From: a virus
Reading direction: 5' to 3' (one strand)
Length of the DNA stretch: 32,930 bases
IMG/VR virus record: IMGVR_UViG_3300010373_000103
Span: 1-32,930 of that record
Under the pieces are notes generated by a model. It saw nothing but the letters and a program-made list of their open reading frames with translations. It did no database searches and was not told the DNA's origin. Position 1 is the first letter of the stretch. Each line of letters begins with the position of its first letter. Below, piece after piece: positions 1 to 8,575 of this stretch. Made by a program: the position numbers and the translations under genes.

Positions 1-1483
1 CGCCGGATACCGTCTGCCATTGGCGCTGGATGGTCGGGTCCACTCCCCATGGCGAGGTATTCCATGGCGAGGTATTCCACGGGCTTCCCGATCCCGGCGA
101 GAATGTCGGCTGGGACGTGGGCGGTCTGTCCTCGAAATCCACATTGATGCCGATCTTGGCGTTGATCCGTGCGCTGGCCGAGATGACAGGACGCGCCATC
201 TTCCAGAACTTCTGCTGCCTTGAGCCCATGTAGCTGAAGGCGGTCTTCATGGTGGCTTGGATTTCGGAGCCGTTATCGCTCCACTGGTTTGGATCATCGG
301 CCTTGCCGACATAGCCGTTGCCGCCGAAGTAGAGCACATCGTTGACCACGCAGTAGGTGGCCGAATTCCAGCCTGAGAACGTACACCATGCATTGTTGAT
401 CGTGTTCATCACGAATTGCGTCTGCATGACGTTTTCCGCAACCGGAACATTGATGATCAGCTTGTTCCCGAGCGGATAGATGATGCCTTCCCAGCCGAAA
501 CTTGCCTTGTACATCTGTATGGCGTTGTTCACGAGAAAAAGGATTTTGTAGGATATGTCCTCGCCTTGGTTGACGCGCCCGATGGAGATTTCCTTGGTCA
601 GAGAAACAAAACCATCCGAGCAGATGATGATGGTATCAGCCCCATACTTGAACCAGCAGCGCCGCCCGACCGGCTGGCCCACACGATAGACGCCAACGAG
701 ATTGAAAAGCCCTGCGGTGGCCGGATCAGTGCCGCGATAGAGCAGAATCTCGCCCTCGCTGGACATGAACAGGATGTAATCATCGAAGGTCGAGCCATCC
801 GTGAGCGACGCCGTCATGATGACATGCAGCTGCCCGCCAGCCTTGAAGAACATGCCGAAGTCTATGGAGGATGCTGCGCCGCCAATTGAAGCCGTGGGCA
901 GATACCATGCCCGCGTCGAGCCTTCCTCAACCCAGAACAGGCGATTTTTCCACACTACCGGACTTCTGAGCTTTGTGGTGGTAACGCCCGTTATGGCCGG
1001 TGTCGAAGCGCCATCCACTTTCACCCATGCCGAACCATCGTAATAGAGCGGCTTGTCCACCCCGTTACCGGCATAGAGAAAATGCCCGCCCGGAGTGCCG
1101 ACATTGGTATATTCCCAGCGTGCATTGGTAAGACCTGTAACGACCGCAGCCCCAACTGCCCCGCCCGCTGTCGCGTCATAGACGGACGTGTTGGAGATGG
1201 CAAACAGCTTCTCGGATGACGGGCTTTCATACTCCATAAGGGTTTCGACCCAATGGCCGTATCCGGTGGACCATTGCGAATAGCCGTTCCTGATGTCGCA
1301 GTACGAATTGTGCGGGAACCAGTTATTCAGGACGACCGCATCGGTTTCCGGCATGTTGGCGAGTGCATCAACGGCGTTAAGTCCTCCCGTAGGAGCCTGG
1401 ATGGTATAGGTCGATGATACCTGCTGTTTCGCAGTCGCGCCGCGATCAATACGCCGTGATGCTACGAGACCGCCATAGCTCAC
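1..1483 (-). CDS. P22 gp10-like packaged-DNA stabilisation protein (partial, cut by window edge)
   Basis: An open frame runs without a stop from a GTG at 1483 to the left edge, giving about 494 residues; the C-terminus lies outside the window. The GTG overlaps the stop of the preceding gene in a GTGA junction, which decides the start; there is no usable ATG near it. The protein opens after a short basic stretch with a motif of the type 'aptGGLNavDalanMpetDAvvLnNwfP', familiar from phage tail-stabilisation or tail-tube proteins that follow gp4-like adaptors. The rest is beta-rich with many Trp and Tyr residues (for example NNAWCTFSGW), as in beta-propeller gp10-type proteins. Its place last after a gp4-like gene supports a role in closing the portal after DNA packaging. 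The family call rests on remembered similarity and order, not on an alignment. Confidence 0.6.
   Translation of the reverse strand, partial: MSYGGLVASRRIDRGATAKQQVSSTYTIQAPTGGLNAVDALANMPETDAVVLNNWFPHNSYCDIRNGYSQWSTGYGHWVETLMEYESPSSEKLFAISNTSVYDATAGGAVGAAVVTGLTNARWEYTNVGTPGGHFLYAGNGVDKPLYYDGSAWVKVDGASTPAITGVTTTKLRSPVVWKNRLFWVEEGSTRAWYLPTASIGGAASSIDFGMFFKAGGQLHVIMTASLTDGSTFDDYILFMSSEGEILLYRGTDPATAGLFNLVGVYRVGQPVGRRCWFKYGADTIIICSDGFVSLTKEISIGRVNQGEDISYKILFLVNNAIQMYKASFGWEGIIYPLGNKLIINVPVAENVMQTQFVMNTINNAWCTFSGWNSATYCVVNDVLYFGGNGYVGKADDPNQWSDNGSEIQATMKTAFSYMGSRQQKFWKMARPVISASARINAKIGINVDFEDRPPTSQPTFSPGSGSPWNTSPWNTSPWGVDPTIQRQWQTVSG
47..76. repeat. Tandem 15-bp repeat inside the gp10-like gene
   Basis: CCATGGCGAGGTATT occurs twice head to tail. 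Read on the minus strand it is in frame and encodes the pentapeptide NTSPW twice, followed by a third partial SPWG. This looks like a simple in-frame duplication in a flexible turn and does not disturb the reading frame. Confidence 0.85.
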
Positions 1484-2430
1484 TGGCCGAATCCGGTGTC
1501 AGGCAAATTCATGTTTGATAACAAGCGGATACCGTGTTGAGACGAATTAAGCGGAAGATTGCGACTGATGCCTGAGGTGGCCATCTGCAGATCGCGCGCC
1601 CTGCAATAGCTGTCGTATTCCTCGCCATAGTCGAGGCCCTTTGCACGGAGGAAACGCCATTTGATACCCAACACCTGGGTATCCTCAGGCCAGACATAGA
1701 GATCGCTGTCACTGGCCCATTTGCAGATGCCGTTGGCCGGCGTGTTGGGCGTTCCGTCCTGAGCCGTACACCAGCTGTTCGAGATGTAGCGCATGGAAAT
1801 CAGATCTGTCTGCGTCGCTCCCGGCAACGGCTGGATCATGAATTTCTTGTCCTGCAGCCAATAGCGGATGCGAGGCCCGACCGGTGAAATGCCACGCTCG
1901 ATGACTTCCTGCTCCTGCTGAGACAAGGGGCCAAGCAATTGCCAGCGGAAATTTGTATCCCATGCTGTGGCGGGCGCGAAGGATGACATGTCGCTCGGAA
2001 GGTCATAGGCGATCTTGCCGAAATTGACCGAGACGTTGTTGCCCACCGATGTCACGCTTGGAGCAATGGAAATCGTGATGGTCTGCGCGCCCGCATTGAC
2101 ATTGGTCACGGTCGTTGCGGGGTAGATGTTATTTCCAGCAACGCCATAACCGACAAGAACGCCTGTCGTATCGGAACAATTGGTGAGAACGGTGGAATTG
2201 GGCGTCATGGTGCATGTGAACGGACCGACTGGCACCATGTTGAAAGTGTAAACCTTGTTCAGTTCCGGCCATCCTGACCATGGCCCGCGGATCTTCACAA
2301 ACTCCTGACCCTCGCGGTTGGAAAGGGCCAGAAGCTGGGCCGTCTGCTGGTCGCTGTTGCCGATTACGGTATTGGGAACCGGCAATGTCAGTTCATTGCA
2401 GACATCCTGGATGATGGTCAGAAGCGACAT
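1480..2430 (-). CDS. gp4-like head-completion / tail adaptor protein
   Basis: The 316-residue protein begins MSLLTIIQDVCNELTLPVP, followed by TVIGNSDQQTAQLLALSNREG and a GPWSGWPEL stretch. This is the N-terminal signature of a phage protein widely found between capsid and tail-stabilisation genes in podoviruses, equivalent in position to P22 gp4. The first part is alpha-helical. The middle is a beta-rich insert (about residues 55-130) with Thr/Val repeats, and the C-terminus returns to helical text around YDSYCRARDLQMA. The start abuts the stop of the upstream gene (TGAATG) and the end overlaps the next start. It probably forms the ring below the portal. Function is inferred from family memory and order. 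Confidence 0.6.
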   Translation of the reverse strand: MSLLTIIQDVCNELTLPVPNTVIGNSDQQTAQLLALSNREGQEFVKIRGPWSGWPELNKVYTFNMVPVGPFTCTMTPNSTVLTNCSDTTGVLVGYGVAGNNIYPATTVTNVNAGAQTITISIAPSVTSVGNNVSVNFGKIAYDLPSDMSSFAPATAWDTNFRWQLLGPLSQQEQEVIERGISPVGPRIRYWLQDKKFMIQPLPGATQTDLISMRYISNSWCTAQDGTPNTPANGICKWASDSDLYVWPEDTQVLGIKWRFLRAKGLDYGEEYDSYCRARDLQMATSGISRNLPLNSSQHGIRLLSNMNLPDTGFGQ

Positions 2431-2817
2431 TCATGCCACGAGCATGGTGAAGTTCGAGCCGTCGAGACACACCCACAACGCCTTTTGCAGGGTAGTGAGC
2501 GAGACAGAACCAGTCGTGGCTGTGCCGCCGTTGATCTTGAAGCCGGCAGGCGGATAGACCTTGATGGTGTTACCGGTGTTATTGAAGATCGTTCCCCAGT
2601 CGCCGGCGCCGAAGCTGTCCGTCGTACCGTTTCCAGGCGGAAAAATCATCCCCTGGTTGGAGGACGAAGTTGTCACCTGATAATGGCTCCCGATTGGCAT
2701 CAGGGTTGCGTCGGTCGAAGCCGAGCCGCTCACGGCCTGAGTCACAACACCGCCGGTAATGGCGGAAGCGGAAAGCGGCGCATTCCCGGCTGCCGCAAGA
2801 TGGGCTTTATTCGGCAT
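2431..2817 (-). CDS. Small beta-rich virion protein
   Basis: The 128-residue product starts at an ATG preceded by GGAGACGAG; a longer frame exists upstream but lacks a better ribosome site. It overlaps the previous gene by 11 bases. After a short helical start (MPNKAHLAAAGNAPLSA) it is Gly-, Thr- and Ser-rich with the pattern of a small beta-sandwich. There is a GNTIKVYPPAGFKING stretch and the end is LWVCLDGSNFTMLVA. Such proteins occur in phages as minor structural or fibre-like components. I do not recognise a named family. The placement among head-tail genes argues for a virion part. Confidence 0.6.
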   Translation of the reverse strand: MPNKAHLAAAGNAPLSASAITGGVVTQAVSGSASTDATLMPIGSHYQVTTSSSNQGMIFPPGNGTTDSFGAGDWGTIFNNTGNTIKVYPPAGFKINGGTATTGSVSLTTLQKALWVCLDGSNFTMLVA

Positions 2818-3478
2818 TCTCGTCTCCATTGTCTTTGCGCGGACGACCTGGGCCGCGCTTCGTCTGTTGTGCGGCCAGTTCCGCAATCTGTTGTTTCAGC
2901 ATGGCGTTATCCTGTTTCAGGACATCGACCTCGCTTTGAAGCGATACCATTTTGCCGCTGTCTCCCGATGCCGCATCCATCCAGGCTTTTGCCTTGGCGC
3001 GAACCGTCCTGAAATTGAGCGGCATGTTGTTCGCTGCGGTATCTGGCAGAACCGCGATCTGCTCGACCGTGAAGACCTTGCAGGCTTTCCATTCCAGCAC
3101 TTCGGCGCGCGACAGTTGCGGCCATTGCTCCAGAGGCATGCCGTCCGAGGTCTGCTGCTGCTGGGACTGGAATGCCGCCCATTGGCGCGGGAATCTCTCA
3201 GGATCGGCTGGACCCCATTGGTCCGTGACCATCTTCACGGGCCTGATGAGATCGTTCTTATTCCCGGGCGCGAAGATATGGACGTGGGGAACGTCCCTGT
3301 AGGTCTTGCGCGTGACCGGTTTGGGCGAGCCATCCTCATTCACGCCATCGAAGAAAACCTCCACCGGTTCCATCGTGAATTCTGCAATCAGTCCCTTGTC
3401 GTTGCCATAGGAGGCAATCGAGACATTGGAGCCTACGGGAATGAGATCACGGATTCCGACCAGACCTTCAGACGACAT
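2807..3478 (-). CDS. Conserved phage structural-module protein with coiled coil and AT-hook-like tail
   Basis: The 223-residue protein overlaps the fusion enzyme gene upstream by 11 bases. Residues 1-100 are a compact mixed domain containing GPADPERFPRQWAAF, which I associate with a conserved phage protein found near capsid genes. Residues 115-160 contain PLEQWPQLSRAEVLEWKA and a helical segment. Residues about 170-205 form a heptad-like coiled coil (VDVLKQDNAMLKQQIAELAAQ). The extreme C-terminus, KRGPGRPRKDNGDENAE, contains GRPRK, the core of an AT-hook, so the tail may touch DNA. It could be a connector, a scaffold-like helper or a DNA-binding internal protein; the exact role is unknown. 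Confidence 0.6.
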   Translation of the reverse strand: MSSEGLVGIRDLIPVGSNVSIASYGNDKGLIAEFTMEPVEVFFDGVNEDGSPKPVTRKTYRDVPHVHIFAPGNKNDLIRPVKMVTDQWGPADPERFPRQWAAFQSQQQQTSDGMPLEQWPQLSRAEVLEWKACKVFTVEQIAVLPDTAANNMPLNFRTVRAKAKAWMDAASGDSGKMVSLQSEVDVLKQDNAMLKQQIAELAAQQTKRGPGRPRKDNGDENAE

Positions 3479-5474
3479 GGGATGTTCCTTGGTTTGGCTT
3501 CCTGGCGAACCAGCAGAAGTTCTCTGCCAGTTCCAGGTGCAGCCCGTTGGCTTCGACGAATTCGTCTACGGCACGTTTCACCATCGGGCCGAACTTTTCG
3601 TCATCGTTGGCGTAATCGTGGCCCGATATGAACCCGCCTGATTTGACCTTAGCATAATACGCCGAAATGTCAGCCTTTACTCCTTCGTAGGAGTGCTCGG
3701 CGTCGAGGAAGACGAGATCGAGGGATTGGTCTGCGATGAGCTTGGCGGCTTCGGCGCTGTCTGCCCGGATGATTTCGGCTCTGTCTCCGGCAAAGGCGGT
3801 GACGCGCCTGGTAAGGGCAAAATAGCCCTCCTGCTGTTCGGCCCCCAGGGTCGCATGGAAATCTCCCGATGCCTTGTATGTTTCACGTGGAACAGTCCAG
3901 CTATCGATCATCTTGAGTGTGAGGTCTTCTCGTCGCGCCAGAAGGCGCCGGGATAGGTCACCCGCAAAGACGCCGATCTCGGCGACCTTAGGCGACTGGA
4001 CGCCCTCAAGGCGTTCCAGGATCGCACTGGCCCGGAAGTCAGCTGCCTCGGGCTTGAAGATGCCGGATTTGAACTGATTGGCGATGTCCGGGATCAGCCC
4101 AGATCCATGCACATAAAGCCTGGCGTCATGGTCCAGAAGCTGCGGCGCGAAGACCTCGAAATCCTCTGCCTGCTGGATCATCCATGGCGAGCATTTGTAA
4201 TGGTTGCCGTTGAATTCGACATCCAGAACAAGCTCCTTGTCGTTCAGGCTTTGCGGGTAGGCGTGATGTTCGCCGTCCCGGTAGCAGGAATCGAAGCCGT
4301 AAAGATGGATATGGCGATAACCGAGTGACCAGGCGATGGTCGCGGCCTTCATCCCACAAGTAGTACCGCCGCCCAGATAAGTGCGCTCACGATCCCGCCC
4401 AACAATATCAATAATGCCATCAAAAGCAGGATGCCAGTAAACCAGCCTATCGGCTGCGGCTCTGTGAACCTCCTCGGCGCATTGGGAGGCATAGAGGCAG
4501 ACTGTGTTCTGTCCGATATTCTCCACGAATTGGGCATTTTCCGGCCTCGCATCGAGAATGACGTGGAAATCCGTCTGGATCGAGAAAGCGTTCAGTACCT
4601 TCGGAACGCCATTGCAGGCGAAGATATGAGCCCCGGAACGGGCATGAGCCTGGATGGATGGTATCTCATCCTTCAAGCTAGGGCCGCCAGCGCAGATGAT
4701 GGCGACATGCCTGTGGGGATCGATGGGCTTCAGCCATGTCGTGTTGATGTCGGCTTCCGCCCTTAGGATGTTTTCCTTGATCTGTTCGGCATCGGTATTG
4801 CCGATCAGTTCGAGCTGGGAGGCTGTCGCCCCGCCGACTTTCCAGACATGATCCACCCAGCCTCCTGCTTCGTGAGGCCGTGGTTTTCCATGAAAAAAGA
4901 CAACACTTGACTTCGGCGGGACGCCAAATCGAGCATCGCGTTTATAGGAGACGAACTTTTCAGGGAACTGCTGCTGCAGGATGACAGGATACGCGACCGA
5001 ACGCTCGATCCACTCCTGGTCTCCGAACTGGAGTGCAGGACAGCCTGACGCCTGGTAGTTTTCCCAGATTTCATCGTATTTCCCGGCCTCCCATAGCATG
5101 ACCGACGATTGCAGCCCGCGTGGCCTATAGACATCGCGAAGGATAGCGAATGGGCCGTCATAGGCTGCTATTTCGTCCAGCGAACCGGTGATGACAGTAT
5201 CGAGGTCAAAATAGATAATCCGTTCGCCTTCCGGGAACGAATCAGCACCGAACAGGGAAAGTTTGTTGTACCAACCATCAACGCCTGTGGGCAGTTTCGC
5301 GAACTCTATCAGAGGATGGTAGCCATGCGCGCTCATATCGTCCGTGAAGACGACGAAACGCCCCGCCGTGCCGGCCTTCAGATTGCGCGTGATGGAGTCA
5401 TAAAGCACGTTCGCATATTCGACCCCCCGGCCCTCATAGTTGCGCCAGTTGACCGTGCAGAACGTCGTCATCAT
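3468..5474 (-). CDS. Three-domain enzyme: GT-A-like glycosyltransferase + MptE-like (DUF115) + class I methyltransferase
   Basis: One uninterrupted frame of 668 residues. Residues about 1-205 resemble a GT-A fold glycosyltransferase: a beta strand ending FVVFTDD, a metal-binding DLD at 90-92 within IIYFDLDTVI, and FFHGKPRP at 193-200. Residues about 255-465 resemble the MptE-like/DUF115 fold seen in flagellin and surface-glycan modification proteins: AIICAGGPSL at 258-267, FACNGV at 285, and TYLGGGTTCGMKA at 365-377. Residues about 485-660 are a SAM-dependent methyltransferase: motif I VAEIGVFAGDLS at 497-508, then LVFLDAEHSYEGV at 587-599 and GGFISGHDY. The gene starts at ATG 5474 after GAGGG, and 45 bases separate it from the decoration-protein gene upstream. 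It probably builds or methylates a glycan on a virion or host surface. The domain calls come from motifs; the substrate is unknown. Confidence 0.75.
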   Translation of the reverse strand: MMTTFCTVNWRNYEGRGVEYANVLYDSITRNLKAGTAGRFVVFTDDMSAHGYHPLIEFAKLPTGVDGWYNKLSLFGADSFPEGERIIYFDLDTVITGSLDEIAAYDGPFAILRDVYRPRGLQSSVMLWEAGKYDEIWENYQASGCPALQFGDQEWIERSVAYPVILQQQFPEKFVSYKRDARFGVPPKSSVVFFHGKPRPHEAGGWVDHVWKVGGATASQLELIGNTDAEQIKENILRAEADINTTWLKPIDPHRHVAIICAGGPSLKDEIPSIQAHARSGAHIFACNGVPKVLNAFSIQTDFHVILDARPENAQFVENIGQNTVCLYASQCAEEVHRAAADRLVYWHPAFDGIIDIVGRDRERTYLGGGTTCGMKAATIAWSLGYRHIHLYGFDSCYRDGEHHAYPQSLNDKELVLDVEFNGNHYKCSPWMIQQAEDFEVFAPQLLDHDARLYVHGSGLIPDIANQFKSGIFKPEAADFRASAILERLEGVQSPKVAEIGVFAGDLSRRLLARREDLTLKMIDSWTVPRETYKASGDFHATLGAEQQEGYFALTRRVTAFAGDRAEIIRADSAEAAKLIADQSLDLVFLDAEHSYEGVKADISAYYAKVKSGGFISGHDYANDDEKFGPMVKRAVDEFVEANGLHLELAENFCWFARKPNQGTSHVV

Positions 5475-5519
5475 ACCCTCGAACTGAAAGGGGTGAGCTT
5501 TAGCCCACCCCGTCAGTCA

Positions 5520-6137
5520 TCAGATTGCGACCGTCAGATTCGGACGATTCAGGTACATCAGAGCACTTGAGGTCGTCGTTGTGATCGTCGTAAGCGTGGC
5601 GGAGCGCATGCCGATGATGCCATAAAAGGCAGAACCGACCACGCGAACGCGGCCAGCCGCAGACTTCGAGAAGTAGACCGGGGCCCCCGGCGCCATCTTC
5701 ACGGCATCCTTGAGCACGGTGCAACGTCCCTGGACCTGGAACCACGTCGCCTGCGTCAATGTGGACGAAGATGTGACCGCATTGATCGCAACTGCGATGG
5801 GAGCGCCGGATGTCGTGGTCGTGCCTGCCGAAGTCGGCAGCGCCGTCACGTCATAACCCGATCCCGAATCGCCCCATGTGTACATGAGCCCTGCCGTGAT
5901 CGTGGTCGATGTCGGAACGCGCAGGAAGATGAACTCACCCCCACCTCCGACTGTTGCATCCGAACTTTCCGCCGCCACGATCTTGCCGAACAATTGCTCG
6001 ATGGGAACGCTGGGAAGCGGGTTGAGGGTCGAGGAAACCCACGGATAGCCAAGCCCGGTCGGGCCTGTCGAGGTCGTGGAGTAGACCGCGTTCAGACCGG
6101 CGATGCCTGCCAGAGGGGCTACTGATTGATATGCCAT
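5520..6137 (-). CDS. Probable capsid decoration / minor head protein
   Basis: The 205-residue protein lies directly after the major capsid gene, with AAGGAG overlapping the capsid stop codon (TAAGGAG) and a normal distance to ATG. It starts MAYQSVAPLAGIAGLNAVYST. The rest is Ser/Thr/Gly-rich with alternating beta text: EFIFLRVPTSTTITAGLMYTW, then WFQVQGRCTVLKDAVKMAPGAPVYFS. A segment of the form 'aPGaPVYfs...grv' followed by a short C-terminal strand is common in small phage decoration proteins that trimerise on the capsid surface. No membrane or signal segment is visible. The role is inferred from position and composition. Confidence 0.55.
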   Translation of the reverse strand: MAYQSVAPLAGIAGLNAVYSTTSTGPTGLGYPWVSSTLNPLPSVPIEQLFGKIVAAESSDATVGGGGEFIFLRVPTSTTITAGLMYTWGDSGSGYDVTALPTSAGTTTTSGAPIAVAINAVTSSSTLTQATWFQVQGRCTVLKDAVKMAPGAPVYFSKSAAGRVRVVGSAFYGIIGMRSATLTTITTTTSSALMYLNRPNLTVAI

Positions 6138-6149
6138 GTGCGGTTCTCC

Positions 6150-7130
6150 TTAAGCGACCAGCACGCCCTGCAACGAACGGTTACTGACCGTCATGTTGCC
6201 GGCAAAGCCAATGAGTTTGACCATCGCGTCCTGGTTCACGGCGAATCGCTCGTCACCCAGCGGGGTGAAGAAGCGGTCCACATGAGGCCGGAAGAAGATG
6301 TAGTCCGTGTTCAACATGTACATGGTGTTGGTCGGTGCGCCGCCGCCGAAGCCGCCGTCGAGCACAACGTCCGCGTTCATGTACTTGAGGCTTGAGAAGC
6401 CGGCAGATGCCATTTCATCGCTTTGAATGCGCTGAATGGCCTGGAGGCTTTCAAGATAGAGACGCCAGTAGTTGTTGTCCGCAACGATCAGGTCAACCCG
6501 GTCGGCGCCGCGAACGAGCTGGACATACAGCCGGTTCATGTAGGACTGGATGTTGGCGACCGAAGTGGCCGAACCGCCATTAGTGACGCCTGAGAACGCG
6601 ATGTTGCGCCAGAAGGTATAGGTCGAGGCATTGATGCCGCCAACCGTGTTGGTCGGGGTCGAGGCCACAAGAGCCTGCAATCCGCCAATCTGGCGCCCGC
6701 CATCCGCCGAACCATCCGAATAGATGTCGAGCGCGATGTTGTTGGTGATGGTGCGTTCCGCGTTGCCGATGCGCGATTCGAGCAGATCGATGATCGCTTC
6801 CTCGCCGGAGTTCTGCAGCATTTCGAGGCCGGAAATCGTGACCGCGACTGCTGCCTGGGCGTAGTTGTATTCCGCGCCCGTGAACACGTCGGAAGGAGAG
6901 ATGTCCAGCGCCTCATAGCCAGAATAGCGCTTGAACGTGCCGTTCTCGGCATATTCGAGTTCCTGGACGATGGTGCGCCCGCCCGAGACTGTCTTGACTT
7001 TTCCCTTGCGTTTCAAGCGGTTAAGCAAGGCGTTGTTCTTGGTCACGTTGTCGGCCAGCTTGCCCGTTCTGTTGCGAAGCGTGGTCGTTACGATTTCCGT
7101 CAAGGTGCTTGACGGGTTAGCGAGTGCCAT
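6150..7130 (-). CDS. Major capsid protein
   Basis: The 326-residue protein begins MALANPSSTLTEIVTTTLRNR, then KLADNVTKNNALLNRLKRKGKVKTVSGGRTIVQELEY. This is the start of a phage major coat family with the HK97 fold, common in podoviruses and some siphoviruses. The central text ISGLEMLQNSGEEAIIDLLESRIGNAERTITNNIALDIYSDG is the spine-helix region. The C-terminal part, TNTMYMLNTDYIFFRPHVDRFF, gives the P-domain strands. Length fits an unprocessed coat protein, and a separate scaffold gene lies upstream. The ribosome site is AAGGGG, 10 bases before ATG. This is the surest structural call in the window after terminase and portal. Confidence 0.85.
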   Translation of the reverse strand: MALANPSSTLTEIVTTTLRNRTGKLADNVTKNNALLNRLKRKGKVKTVSGGRTIVQELEYAENGTFKRYSGYEALDISPSDVFTGAEYNYAQAAVAVTISGLEMLQNSGEEAIIDLLESRIGNAERTITNNIALDIYSDGSADGGRQIGGLQALVASTPTNTVGGINASTYTFWRNIAFSGVTNGGSATSVANIQSYMNRLYVQLVRGADRVDLIVADNNYWRLYLESLQAIQRIQSDEMASAGFSSLKYMNADVVLDGGFGGGAPTNTMYMLNTDYIFFRPHVDRFFTPLGDERFAVNQDAMVKLIGFAGNMTVSNRSLQGVLVA

Positions 7131-7154
7131 GTTGGTGGCCCCTTTTGGTTAGGC

Positions 7155-8282
7155 TCAGATGCGGCCTGTCGCGGCCCTCATCTGCTCCTTGATTTCATCC
7201 CGTAGGCTTCGGCTGGGATCGTTGGCATTGGATGGGGGCTTGCCCCCGCCCGGTCCGCCATTGATGGAACCGCTCGCCCGCTTGGCTGCGTCTGCTTTCG
7301 CTTTAAGCTCTTGGAGGCGCTTCTGCTCGGCGTTGCCGTTTGTCACGGCTGCGAGGGTGGAGCGGATCGTCGGATCGGACCAGACTGCTTGGTCGTAGGC
7401 GTCCTGCATGTCCTTGGCTAGTCCACTGACCAGTAAAGTCCCCATTCGGTCCTTTACCGTCTCGAAGTGTTCATGGCCTGGGCTTGCGGAGAACTCCTCT
7501 ATGTGACCTTGCAGAAATTCCGTTTCCTGCTGCTGACGCATTTGTTCTTGCTGGATCAGTGCCTGCTCGATGCGCTCCTGCCTCTGTGCGAGGGATTCAA
7601 AACGCGGATCGAACGGAACCTGCTGACCAGGTTGAACGCTAGGGATATTGCCACCAGTCAGCGCATTAAACAAGTGCTGGGGAGGAACACCAAACTGGCG
7701 ACATACGGACGCAATCGCCATACCCTTCTGCTCCGGCGTTCCGGTCCGCATGATCTGGGCTGTTTCGAGATAGAGCCGGTAGGCGTCGAGCGGCTTGCCG
7801 CCCTCCCGCTGAATCGTCTCCATGTAGGGGCGCGTCAGTTCAAGCGCCTGCCGTCCGAACTGGCGCTCCTCGTCCTGCCGTGTCAGCGCTCGGTGGGCTT
7901 CGGTTTCCCGGCGTGTGATGACTTGCTGCCAGAAGGGATCGAGTTCTGCAAACTTTGCTTTTTCTTCTGCCTTAAGTCCGTCAGGAGCCTTTGTTGCAGT
8001 TGCCTGAACTTCTCCAGATCCAGGTTCCTCGGGCTGAACACCTTCGGCTGGCTTTTTGAGTGTGATCGTTTCACGTTTCGGCTTCGGCTCATCCTGTGCC
8101 TCCTGCTTGGGAGCAAATCGGCCCTTTTCGTCACGCGCCCTCTGCTCCTCGATTTCGGATAGCCGTGCGGCATCCGAATCATCGCCGCCCTTGTCCTTCA
8201 ATTCCGTGAGTGCGCTTCTGAGGTCGTCGCGTAGGGTGACTTCACCAGCCGCAGCGTCTGCTGTCTGGATGTCTGACATCAT
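7155..8282 (-). CDS. Capsid scaffolding protein
   Basis: The 375-residue protein lies just before the major capsid gene and is strongly charged and low in aromatics. An acidic N-terminus (MMSDIQTADAAAGEV) leads into a Lys/Glu/Pro-rich linker (about 40-95). A long Gln/Glu/Arg-rich helical section follows (about 190-290, with repeated QQEQ and QRQERIEQ). It ends in a basic C-terminus (SLRDEIKEQMRAATGRI) typical of the coat-binding end of scaffolds. A Gly-rich hinge (GSINGGPGGGKPP) precedes that end. It joins the upstream gene in an ATGA overlap. It should guide capsid assembly and then be lost or degraded. No protease gene is visible beside it. Confidence 0.7.
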   Translation of the reverse strand: MMSDIQTADAAAGEVTLRDDLRSALTELKDKGGDDSDAARLSEIEEQRARDEKGRFAPKQEAQDEPKPKRETITLKKPAEGVQPEEPGSGEVQATATKAPDGLKAEEKAKFAELDPFWQQVITRRETEAHRALTRQDEERQFGRQALELTRPYMETIQREGGKPLDAYRLYLETAQIMRTGTPEQKGMAIASVCRQFGVPPQHLFNALTGGNIPSVQPGQQVPFDPRFESLAQRQERIEQALIQQEQMRQQQETEFLQGHIEEFSASPGHEHFETVKDRMGTLLVSGLAKDMQDAYDQAVWSDPTIRSTLAAVTNGNAEQKRLQELKAKADAAKRASGSINGGPGGGKPPSNANDPSRSLRDEIKEQMRAATGRI

Positions 8283-8575
8283 CGTCTCCTGATTTGATCC
8301 ATCACATGACGGATTTCTGCTTTTGAAAGGCTTGGATATTCGCTGCGCGGAGCCTGCTTTTCAGTGCCGACTTCGACATATTTGTTGCGCTTGAGGAACT
8401 CGCGATGCGCGGACCGGCTGCCGATCACAGGAGGCTTGCCCGTTGCCACATCGACGGCCACAGCCCTGTATGGCTCGATGTCCTTGATGATCTGCAGACC
8501 GGCCTGATTGGTCCGGTGCGGCCATGGCTCGTCAAGGTCATGCCATCCGTCGCATTCACGGCACCAGCGCTGCAT
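8279..8575 (-). CDS. Conserved small zinc-knuckle phage protein before the scaffold
   Basis: The start is set by a TGATG junction with the large Ig-repeat gene; a longer frame of 16 more residues exists but would overlap that gene. The 98-residue product begins MQRWCRECDGWHDLDEPWPH, with a CxxC and nearby Trp and His residues that could bind zinc. It ends in a helical SRSAHREFLKRNKYVEVGTE segment. I recognise this layout (Trp- and Cys-rich head, then S.S..R...K..gYvEvG) as a small phage protein regularly found just before scaffold and coat genes. Its role is not known to me; it may be an assembly helper. Confidence 0.6.
   Translation of the reverse strand: MQRWCRECDGWHDLDEPWPHRTNQAGLQIIKDIEPYRAVAVDVATGKPPVIGSRSAHREFLKRNKYVEVGTEKQAPRSEYPSLSKAEIRHVMDQIRRR

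Noticed and set aside
2759-3631. A 290-codon rightward frame opposite the virion genes
   Set aside because: It lies opposite two genes with clear start sites and natural protein text, and its own product has no motif or ribosome site. It is a mirror frame in GC-rich DNA.
7467-8162. A 231-codon rightward frame opposite the scaffold gene
   Set aside because: Leu/Cys/Arg/Phe-rich text is typical of the complement of a Gln/Glu/Lys-rich gene, and no ribosome site is present.
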